Source: SZUA-448 sp045627185 (GTDB taxonomy: Bacteria > Bacillota > Clostridia > Lachnospirales > Lachnospiraceae). Taken from it: a DNA stretch of 27,348 nucleotides. Location of the stretch: contig JAZQNE010000061.1 in the NCBI GenBank assembly GCA_045627185.1, positions 1 through 27,348 on the forward strand, written 5' to 3'. The notes under the pieces were generated by a model. It was not told where the DNA came from, made no database searches, and saw only the letters and a program-made list of their open reading frames with translations. Shown here piece by piece: positions 1 to 5,756 of the stretch (positions are counted from its first letter, which is position 1; the number at the start of each line of letters is the position of its first letter). The translations under genes were made by a program, and so were the position numbers.

Positions 1-1367
1 CACTTGATAACATCGTCATGACGTCCTACGTACCACATGTAACCGTCCTGGTCCTGCCACGCAACATCCTTCAGGTTGTAATTGCCGTCCTTAAAAGCCT
101 CCGCAGTCTGCTCAGGGCTCTTGTAGTAGCCGATAAACAGGCCTGTGGGCGGATTTTTGTCCATTCCGCAGACAACTATTTCGCCTTCTGTACCGCATTC
201 CACTTCATCGCCGTCAGCATCAAGAAGCTTAATGTTGTAGAGCGGTGAAGGTTTGCCCATTGCGCCGGATTTTGTCTCAAACCACGGGAAGTTTGCAACA
301 AGAACGGTGCCCTCTGTCTGACCGAAGCCGTTTGCTATCTTGTGACCGGTAAGCTCCTCCCAGCGGTTGAAAACCTCAGGGTTAAGGGGCTCGCCTGCCG
401 TTGCCCAGTTCTGAACCGATGAAAGGTCGAACTTTGCAACATCCTCCTGAAGCATGAAACGGTACATGGTAGGCGGAGCGCAGAACGTTGTAAGCTTGTA
501 ATGCTCAATGTGTTCAAGCAGTTTAAGCGGGATAAATTTGAGCATATCGTAGGCAAAAACTGTTGCACCGCAGATCCACTGACCATAAATCTTGCCCCAG
601 CCGAACTTTGCCCAGCCGGAATCGCAAACGCTCATATGAAGCCTGTTTTCCTGAACCTGCTGCCAGTACTTTGCGGTAACAATGTGTCCGAGCGGATGAA
701 TATAATTGTGGCATACCATTTTGGGCATGCCGGTTGTGCCGGAAGTAAAGTAAATCTGCATGATGTCGTTGTTATTACGGGCATCTGCCCCCTGAGGGCG
801 CTCAAAGGTTTCCGGGAACTTTGCGATTTCAGCATTGAAATCAGCCCATCCGTCCCTTTTTGCGCCGCCAACAACGGCTACATTCTTAATGCACGGCGCT
901 TCGGGCCTTGCAGCCTCAACCTGGGAAAGAACGTAGTCATCGTTCACACAGACAAACATTGAAACATTTGCTGCATTTGCGCGGTAAGCAACGTCTTTCT
1001 TTGTAAGCTGGAGCGTTCCGGGAATAAAAATAACGCCAAGCTTGATGAGAGCGGTTGCACAAATCCAATATTCGTAACGGCGGCGTAAAATCAGCATTAC
1101 AGCCTGGTCTCTTGTGATTCCGAGACTCCTGAAGTAATTGGCTGCCTGATTTGAAAGGCGGCTGATTTCGTCAAAGGTGAAGGTTTTTTCTTCACCGTTA
1201 TCGTCGCACCATACGAGTGCACGTTTGGTTTTGTCGAGCTTTGCCCACTCATCAACAATGTCAAAGCCGAAATTGAAGTGCTCCGGTGCATTTACTTTGT
1301 AATTTTCCTTAAAATCCTCATAAGAATCGAACTCGATTCTCGGTAAAAATCTTTCTAATAAACCCAT
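1..1367 (-). CDS. AMP-forming acyl-CoA synthetase (3' end cut off)
   Basis: This is an ANL-superfamily adenylate-forming enzyme, which activates a carboxylic acid with ATP and then CoA in the cytoplasm. About 455 N-terminal residues are present, out of a usual length near 550; the gene runs off the left edge. The P-loop motif YFTSGTTGMPK, the NGFGQTE motif and the GRHDDVIK hinge near the truncation are visible. The N-terminus (MGLLERFLPRIEF) resembles medium-chain or acetate-type synthetases of anaerobes, but the substrate cannot be read from sequence. It is the last gene of the minus-strand ferredoxin-alpha-beta-gamma-regulator operon, 51 bases after the regulator. That context suggests it handles the acyl-CoA or acid made from 2-oxoacids. 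No Shine-Dalgarno lies within about 15 bases of the ATG; a purine-rich AAGGAAAAGG lies upstream, separated by a small hairpin. Family certain, substrate uncertain. Confidence 0.93.
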   Translation of the reverse strand, partial: MGLLERFLPRIEFDSYEDFKENYKVNAPEHFNFGFDIVDEWAKLDKTKRALVWCDDNGEEKTFTFDEISRLSNQAANYFRSLGITRDQAVMLILRRRYEYWICATALIKLGVIFIPGTLQLTKKDVAYRANAANVSMFVCVNDDYVLSQVEAARPEAPCIKNVAVVGGAKRDGWADFNAEIAKFPETFERPQGADARNNNDIMQIYFTSGTTGMPKMVCHNYIHPLGHIVTAKYWQQVQENRLHMSVCDSGWAKFGWGKIYGQWICGATVFAYDMLKFIPLKLLEHIEHYKLTTFCAPPTMYRFMLQEDVAKFDLSSVQNWATAGEPLNPEVFNRWEELTGHKIANGFGQTEGTVLVANFPWFETKSGAMGKPSPLYNIKLLDADGDEVECGTEGEIVVCGMDKNPPTGLFIGYYKSPEQTAEAFKDGNYNLKDVAWQDQDGYMWYVGRHDDVIK

Positions 1368-1418
1368 GATATTGTAAGCACGGTACCCGTTTCGTGCCTT
1401 TTCCTTTCCGTTGTCGTA

Positions 1419-1970
1419 TTATTCAGCAGCGATCATGGTGAGGAAGGTAGCGGGAGTACTGCCGCCGCACTTTTGCCCGTGAGGGAACAGCGGATTGAAG
1501 TAAATGCTGTCACCTGCATTAAGCACAAGCTCCTTCTCACCGAAGGTCACGACAACAGTGCCGGACAGAACCAGGTTGAATTCTTCGCCCGAGTGGGAAA
1601 CAAGGTCTGCGGGCTCATCTGACGGGTCCAGTGTAACAATAAAGGGTTGCATTATTTTCTGCGAAAAGTTATAGGCCAGGTCCTTGAAGGAATACCCGGG
1701 ATAACGGTCTGCCTTCTGACCTTCGCCCGCACGGACAATCTGGTAGCTGCGAAGCTTAGCCGATGTTCCGCTTAATATTTCGCTGAAATCAACGCCGAAT
1801 TTTTTCGAAATGCTGTAAATCACGCTGATGGGAACATCCTTGCCGTCCAGCTCATAGCCTGCATAAACGGCGGGATCGATGCCCAGCTCCTTAGCCAGAG
1901 TTTCCTGTGAATAATCGCAGGCCTCACGCAGCTCACGGATTCGTGCAGCAAGTTCTTTCATTTCATCCAT
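1419..1970 (-). CDS. XRE-family regulator with C-terminal cupin domain
   Basis: This is a transcription factor of the common HTH_3 plus cupin_2 type, about 183 residues. An N-terminal helix-turn-helix (about residues 5-65, with SQETLAKELGI as the first HTH helices) binds DNA. A C-terminal beta-barrel cupin (about 110-183, with SHSGEEFNLVLSG and LNAGDSIYFNPLFPHG) would bind a small ligand or metal. I chose the ATG at 1970 because GGAG sits 7 bases upstream; a longer TTG start at 1982 would overlap that site. It lies between the 2-oxoacid oxidoreductase gamma gene and the acyl-CoA synthetase on the same strand, so it probably regulates this operon, perhaps in response to a 2-oxoacid or acyl-CoA-related ligand. 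The ligand is unknown. Confidence 0.93.
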   Translation of the reverse strand: MDEMKELAARIRELREACDYSQETLAKELGIDPAVYAGYELDGKDVPISVIYSISKKFGVDFSEILSGTSAKLRSYQIVRAGEGQKADRYPGYSFKDLAYNFSQKIMQPFIVTLDPSDEPADLVSHSGEEFNLVLSGTVVVTFGEKELVLNAGDSIYFNPLFPHGQKCGGSTPATFLTMIAAE

Positions 1971-1994
1971 ATTTTTCTCCAATTAGTGATATAT

Positions 1995-2022
1995 CCCGGC
2001 TTTCCCATTCGGGTCAGCCGGG
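1995..2022 (-). other. GC-rich intergenic hairpin between oxidoreductase gamma and regulator genes
   Basis: Inverted repeat with arms CCCGGCT (1995-2001) and AGCCGGG (2016-2022). A nested CCC/GGG pair (2004-2006, 2011-2013) closes a four-base loop. No T-run follows on either strand, so it is not a standard intrinsic terminator. It may stabilise the 3' end of the upstream mRNA, reduce expression of the downstream regulator, or serve as an operator. The structure is seen directly; its role is inferred. Confidence 0.55.
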
Positions 2023-2035
2023 TATTAATCATCAA

Positions 2036-2569
2036 TCAAACTGTGAAACCGAGTTTCAGTGCATTTTTATTAACTTCGATAAGCGCTGCCTTCTTGGGAG
2101 GAACAACCTTATCAACAGCCTTGAACAGGCTGTCTTCCGTACAGAAACCGAGTTCCTTGAACATCTTTCCAACAAGAATGATGTTTGCGCTGCCCTTCAT
2201 GCCGTTTTCCTCAGCAAGTCTGGACGCGTCAACATAGCAGACGTTAACGTCCGTTCTTGTAACCTTGCGATCGATAAGTGAGCTGTCCAGAAGGATTGTA
2301 CCGCCCGGAACGACAGAATCTTCAAACTTGTCAAGTGAAGGAAGGTTCATTGCGATAAGTACGTCGGGTGCGGTTACAAGCGGTGAACCGATTGCATCAT
2401 CGCTGATAACTACGGAACAGTTACATGTACCGCCACGCATTTCGGGGCCGTATGAAGGAAGCCATGAAACCTCCCTGCCGTCAAGAAGTCCCGAATAAAC
2501 AATAAGCTTTCCGGAGAAGAGAATACCCTGGCCGCCAAAGCCTGCCAGCAAAACATTTAATGTACTCAT
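2036..2569 (-). CDS. 2-oxoacid:ferredoxin oxidoreductase, gamma subunit
   Basis: Gamma subunit (177 residues) of a four-subunit 2-oxoacid:ferredoxin oxidoreductase. The complex decarboxylates a 2-oxoacid to acyl-CoA and reduces ferredoxin in the cytoplasm. The N-terminal GFGGQGI, the SYGPEMRGGTCNC segment and the LVGKMFKELGF region are typical of the family. Its ATG shares one base with the stop codon of the beta gene (TAATG), and AGGAGGAG lies just upstream, so the two are translationally coupled. The annotation family is VorA/KorC-like. Whether the complex prefers 2-oxoisovalerate, 2-oxoglutarate or another acid cannot be decided here. Confidence 0.94.
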   Translation of the reverse strand: MSTLNVLLAGFGGQGILFSGKLIVYSGLLDGREVSWLPSYGPEMRGGTCNCSVVISDDAIGSPLVTAPDVLIAMNLPSLDKFEDSVVPGGTILLDSSLIDRKVTRTDVNVCYVDASRLAEENGMKGSANIILVGKMFKELGFCTEDSLFKAVDKVVPPKKAALIEVNKNALKLGFTV

Positions 2570-3324
2570 TATTTTTCTCCTCCTTCCGCCGTAACATCCT
2601 TGTAAACGCCAAGAGGATAGTAGGTAAGCATGTTTTCTTCAAGCCACTTTGCAGCATCCTCGGGTGAAAGTCCCCAGTTGGTAGGGCAGGCTGCAACAAC
2701 CTCAATGATTGAGTAGCCGCGTTTGTTAATCTGGTTTTCAAAGCCCTTGCGGATAGCCTTCTTTGCTTCACGAACGTTCTTTACGGTGTCAACCGCAACA
2801 CGCTGTGCAAGTGCGGTTCCCGTAAGTGTCGAAAGCATTTCGCATACGCGGACGGGGTAACCTGCAATCTTCGTATCGCGTCCGTAAGGCGTTGTCTGTG
2901 TGATCTGGCCCGGAAGCGATGTAGGAGCCATCTGGCCGCCGGTCATGCCGTAAATTGCGTTGTTAATGAAAATAACGGTGATATTTTCGCCACGTGTTGC
3001 AGCATGTACGGTTTCTGCGGTTCCGATAGCGGCAAGGTCGCCGTCGCCCTGATAGGTGAAAACAATGTTATCGGGGAAGGAACGCTTGATACCTGTTGCA
3101 ACTGCCGGAGCACGTCCGTGAGGAGCCTGTACCATATCACAGTTGAAATAGTTGTAACTGAAAACCGAACAGCCTACGGAAGCAACGCCAACAGCATCGC
3201 CAAGGAGGCCCATTTCATCAAGAACCTCTGCTACAAGACGGTGAACGATACCGTGCGAGCAGCCGGGGCAATAATGGAAAGGAACGTCGGTTAAGCCTTT
3301 TGTTTTCTCAAATACTACTGCCAT
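2569..3324 (-). CDS. 2-oxoacid:ferredoxin oxidoreductase, beta (TPP-binding) subunit
   Basis: Thiamine diphosphate-binding beta subunit, 251 residues. HYCPGCSHG near residue 17 and C53 in the SVGCSVF segment are typical. QGDGDLAAIG followed by NNAIYGMTGGQ gives the Mg/TPP-binding signature of this family. It starts two bases after the alpha gene's stop, with GAAGGTG upstream, and overlaps the gamma gene by one base, so the subunits are made together. No iron-sulfur cluster motif like that of pyruvate oxidoreductase is evident; clusters are probably supplied by the separate ferredoxin-like subunit. Confidence 0.95.
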   Translation of the reverse strand: MAVVFEKTKGLTDVPFHYCPGCSHGIVHRLVAEVLDEMGLLGDAVGVASVGCSVFSYNYFNCDMVQAPHGRAPAVATGIKRSFPDNIVFTYQGDGDLAAIGTAETVHAATRGENITVIFINNAIYGMTGGQMAPTSLPGQITQTTPYGRDTKIAGYPVRVCEMLSTLTGTALAQRVAVDTVKNVREAKKAIRKGFENQINKRGYSIIEVVAACPTNWGLSPEDAAKWLEENMLTYYPLGVYKDVTAEGGEK

Positions 3325-3326
3325 GC

Positions 3327-4406
3327 TTATTCACCTTCCTTTGCCAGTTTTTTAATCTGCTCAAGAATCTCTGCGGGTGTAGGGATGATACCGCCTGTTC
3401 TTCCGAAGAATTCAACGGGCTTGCGGCCGTTAACGGCAAGCTTGACATCATCAACCATCTGACCCATGTTCATCTCAACATCAAGGAATACCTTGGCTGT
3501 GGGAACTGCTCTCTCAATTGCGTTAACAGGGAACGGCCAAAGCGTGATAGGACGGATAAGACCTGCCTTAATCCCCTGTGCACGTGCTGCGTTGACTGCA
3601 CTTCTTGATACACGTGAGGAAGCGCCAAAGGCAACAACAACGATGTCTGCATCTTCCGTAAGATACTCTTCTGCACGCTGCTCGTTAGCCTTGATGATTT
3701 CATAACGCTCGAAACGCTCTTTAACAAGCTTCTCAAGCTCATCGGGCTGAATGTAAAGGGAATTGACGATGTTACGCTCTCTCTTGCCGCGTGTGCCGTT
3801 TGTTGCCCATTTCTTTGAGGCGATGTTTGCTTCACGGTCGAAAGGCTTTGCCGCGTCAGGAAGTACTACGGGCTCCATCATCTGACCGAGCATACCGTCC
3901 GAAAGAATCATGGCGGGCATTCTGTACTGCTCTGCCTTGTCAAAAGCAAGCGGAACAAAATCTACCATTTCCTGAATAGTTGAAGGCGCAAGAACGAACA
4001 GCTGGAAATCACCGTGTCCGAGTGCCTTTGTTGCCTGCCAGTAATCCGACTGTGAAGGCTGGATGCCGCCAAGGCCGGGGCCGCCACGCTGTACATTGAT
4101 GATAAGGCACGGAAGATCCGAGCCTGCAATATAAGAAACACCCTCAGACTTAAGGCTGATTCCGGGTGAACTTGACGATGTCATTGCGCGGACGCCGGTC
4201 GAAGCGGCTCCGAGCACCATGTTGATTGCGGCTACTTCAGACTCTGCCTGAAGGAAAAGGCCGTCAACCTTGGGCATACGTTTTGAAAGATATGCCGAAA
4301 TTTCTGTCTGCGGGGTAATGGGATATCCGAAGAAGTGTCTGCAGCCCGCCTGGATAGCGGCTTCAGCAAGTGCCTCATTACCTTTCATTAATACTTTTTC
4401 TGCCAT
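3327..4406 (-). CDS. 2-oxoacid:ferredoxin oxidoreductase, alpha subunit
   Basis: Alpha (pyrimidine-binding plus transketolase C-terminal) subunit, 359 residues. GYPITPQTEI near residue 27, the AESEVAAINMVLGA segment and the SSSSPGISLKSEG segment are family hallmarks, and the C-terminal half carries the VVVAFGASSRVSRSAV domain. This arrangement is usually annotated as 3-methyl-2-oxobutanoate dehydrogenase subunit VorB in clostridia. It is preceded by AAAGGATGG and lies 74 bases after the ferredoxin-like gene. The order ferredoxin-alpha-beta-gamma matches known Vor/Kor operons. Substrate assignment to branched-chain 2-oxoacids is plausible but not proven. Confidence 0.95.
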   Translation of the reverse strand: MAEKVLMKGNEALAEAAIQAGCRHFFGYPITPQTEISAYLSKRMPKVDGLFLQAESEVAAINMVLGAASTGVRAMTSSSSPGISLKSEGVSYIAGSDLPCLIINVQRGGPGLGGIQPSQSDYWQATKALGHGDFQLFVLAPSTIQEMVDFVPLAFDKAEQYRMPAMILSDGMLGQMMEPVVLPDAAKPFDREANIASKKWATNGTRGKRERNIVNSLYIQPDELEKLVKERFERYEIIKANEQRAEEYLTEDADIVVVAFGASSRVSRSAVNAARAQGIKAGLIRPITLWPFPVNAIERAVPTAKVFLDVEMNMGQMVDDVKLAVNGRKPVEFFGRTGGIIPTPAEILEQIKKLAKEGE

Positions 4407-4480
4407 ATTTATGCCATCCTTTTATTAGATTTGTTTTCAAATTCAATTGCTTTTTACACTTTCCATAAGCGAACGGTTAA

Positions 4481-4687
4481 TTACCTTTCCACGGTAATTG
4501 CCACGTCAGGGCACATAAGTGCACACGAAGCACAACCCACGCAGGCTTCCTGATCCTTCATTGTTGCAGGATGATAGCCCTTGCTGTTGATGTGGTCCTT
4601 TGCAAGCTCCAGCAGTTTTTTCGGACACGCGTTAACACAGTTGCCACAGCCCTTGCACAGGTTTTCGTTAATAGTAACCTTTGCCAT
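4481..4687 (-). CDS. 2x[4Fe-4S] ferredoxin-like delta subunit
   Basis: Small 68-residue protein with two CxxCxxCxxxC motifs, CKGCGNCVNACP at about residues 15-26 and CVGCASCALMCP at about 48-59, each ligating a [4Fe-4S] cluster. It would be the electron-transfer subunit that passes electrons from the TPP-bound intermediate to free ferredoxin. It is the first gene of the operon, preceded by AAGGAGGAAG and by a clear promoter about 100 bases upstream. Confidence 0.95.
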   Translation of the reverse strand: MAKVTINENLCKGCGNCVNACPKKLLELAKDHINSKGYHPATMKDQEACVGCASCALMCPDVAITVER

Positions 4688-4729
4688 GATTCTTCCTCCT
4701 TAGTTAAATTAACCGGGTGAATAACCGAC

Positions 4730-4755
4730 AAAAAGCGGATAATTACACGCTTTTT
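4730..4755 (-). promoter_or_regulatory. Hairpin in the 5' leader of the oxidoreductase operon
   Basis: Arms AAAAAGCG (4730-4737) and CGCTTTTT (4748-4755) form an 8-bp stem with a 10-base loop, in the untranslated leader between the promoter and the ferredoxin gene. The 3' arm ends in a T-run on the minus strand, so it could act as a weak attenuator. No competing antiterminator was identified. Confidence 0.4.
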
Positions 4756-4780
4756 TTTATTATTATCCATGATTTGACTT

Positions 4781-4809
4781 ATTCTAGCACAAACGCTATT
4801 AAGATGCAA
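4781..4809 (-). promoter_or_regulatory. Sigma-A promoter of the oxidoreductase operon
   Basis: On the minus strand, TTGCAT (4804-4809), a 17-base spacer, and TAGAAT (4781-4786) preceded by TGC, an extended -10. The predicted start point is near 4774, about 87 bases before the ferredoxin start. This is the only good promoter seen upstream of the six-gene operon. Confidence 0.75.
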
Positions 4810-4814
4810 GAGAA

Positions 4815-4838
4815 AAAAGTTTTTTACGTTAAACTTTT
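4815..4838 (-). terminator. AT-rich terminator-like hairpin after the ATPase gene
   Basis: On the minus strand AAAAGTTT pairs with AAACTTTT and runs into further Ts. It sits between the ATPase stop codon and the next promoter. The stem has only two G-C pairs, so termination would be weak. The rest of 4839-4913 holds no gene I can support. Confidence 0.4.
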
Positions 4839-4913
4839 AAAGTGATAGAGTGAGTCACCGGGACAGTTCCTTTTTGAGCCCTTCCTCAGCCACCGGAGAC
4901 GTCTTTTATTAAC

Positions 4914-5576
4914 TCATTCCCACTCCGTTTTAACATAAATGTCAATCGGAAGCACGAGTTCACTGATATTAAGTGCCCCGGCCAGTTCCTTCTTTGCCGT
5001 GACAGCCTTGACAGGCAATCCTGTCAGTTCACTTACCGAACGGGCAAAGTCCATGGAATTCATTATGGTTTCGGGCGTTGTTTCTGATTTCAGATGGGAA
5101 TTGTTAACGATTCCGGTTGCCTTAAGCCTTGAAACGGCTTCAATTTCGCGCAGAACCTCAACAGCCTCGGAGGGCTTTGCAGTCAGGTTTCTGTAATGAT
5201 TGATGACATAATACATATCATAGTCAAGCTCGGAAATGCGCGAATAAAAACGTCCGAGAACGGTTGCTCCGACATCGTCACCGCCAACGTCAAGAATCAC
5301 TGTATCATCCGATGTGAAAATGCCGTTTATTTCGGGCGGAAGCGAAGGGATATCAACATTTGAATTGGCATATACAGGCGCAATAATCCTGATATTTTCA
5401 TTATTTAAGAGCTTTGCGTAATCCGAGGAACGGAAATAGGGATTTACAAGGTCAAGGTCCACAAGAGTAACCTTTTTACCTTCATCCGCTGCCTGAAGGG
5501 CCAGATTAAGCGAAAGATTTGTCTTTCCGCAGCCGTAATGTCCGCATATTAAATTGAAACGTTTCGTAAGTAGCAT
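4914..5576 (-). CDS. MinD/ParA-like P-loop ATPase, orphan
   Basis: About 220 residues of the SIMIBI (MinD/ParA/CobQ) class. The P-loop is GHYGCGKTNL at about residues 12-21. VDLDLVNPYFRSSD follows strand 2, and LDVGGDDVGA is the switch II region. Such ATPases usually cycle between nucleotide states to position or load a partner. No ParB, cell-division, flagellar or metal-centre partner lies next to it, so the role is unknown. Of three consecutive ATGs (5582, 5579, 5576) I chose the third, which gives proper spacing from GGGAG. It appears to be a single-gene transcript from its own promoter, which is covered by a large dyad. Confidence 0.85.
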   Translation of the reverse strand: MLLTKRFNLICGHYGCGKTNLSLNLALQAADEGKKVTLVDLDLVNPYFRSSDYAKLLNNENIRIIAPVYANSNVDIPSLPPEINGIFTSDDTVILDVGGDDVGATVLGRFYSRISELDYDMYYVINHYRNLTAKPSEAVEVLREIEAVSRLKATGIVNNSHLKSETTPETIMNSMDFARSVSELTGLPVKAVTAKKELAGALNISELVLPIDIYVKTEWE

Positions 5577-5641
5577 CATCATTCTCCCGAAAAACCTATT
5601 TGAAGCCTAAGCGTCAGTGAATCTAAGCCTCATGTATGCCT

Positions 5642-5670
5642 ATAATATAACTTACAGGGTAACCTGTCAA
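5642..5670 (-). promoter_or_regulatory. Promoter of the orphan ATPase gene
   Basis: Minus-strand TTGACA (5665-5670), 17-base spacer, TATTAT (5642-5647). The -35 is a perfect consensus. The predicted start is near 5635, about 60 bases before the chosen ATG. The -35 and spacer lie within the palindrome at 5655-5687. Confidence 0.8.
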
Positions 5671-5687
5671 CCTGACGGATTACCCTG
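5655..5687. promoter_or_regulatory. 33-bp near-palindrome, probable operator
   Basis: Outer arms CAGGGTAA (5655-5662) and TTACCCTG (5680-5687) are perfect. Inner bases CTGTCA and TGACGG continue the symmetry, so 13 of 16 positions pair around a centre at 5671. The -35 hexamer lies inside it. The right size for a dimeric or tetrameric repressor, and its position over the promoter, argue for an operator. A terminator for the gene upstream is less likely, because no T-run follows on the minus strand. Confidence 0.65.
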
Positions 5688-5756
5688 TTTTGCTGCAATT
5701 TCCGGAATTTACCGTACTAATTACTCATATCTGCAAGTTTATGCAGAAATCCGGTC

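Noticed and set aside
4481..4510. ATTACC/GGTAAT inverted repeat at the ferredoxin 3' end
   Set aside because: Only 6 bp, partly coding, and without a T-run; within chance expectation.
4558..4809. 83-codon minus-strand ORF across the ferredoxin gene start
   Set aside because: It begins in the promoter -35 region and overlaps the ferredoxin gene in another frame; composition is not protein-like.
5655..5687. Reading this palindrome as the terminator of the transglutaminase gene
   Set aside because: No T-run follows on the minus strand, it covers a consensus -35, and the loop would be long.
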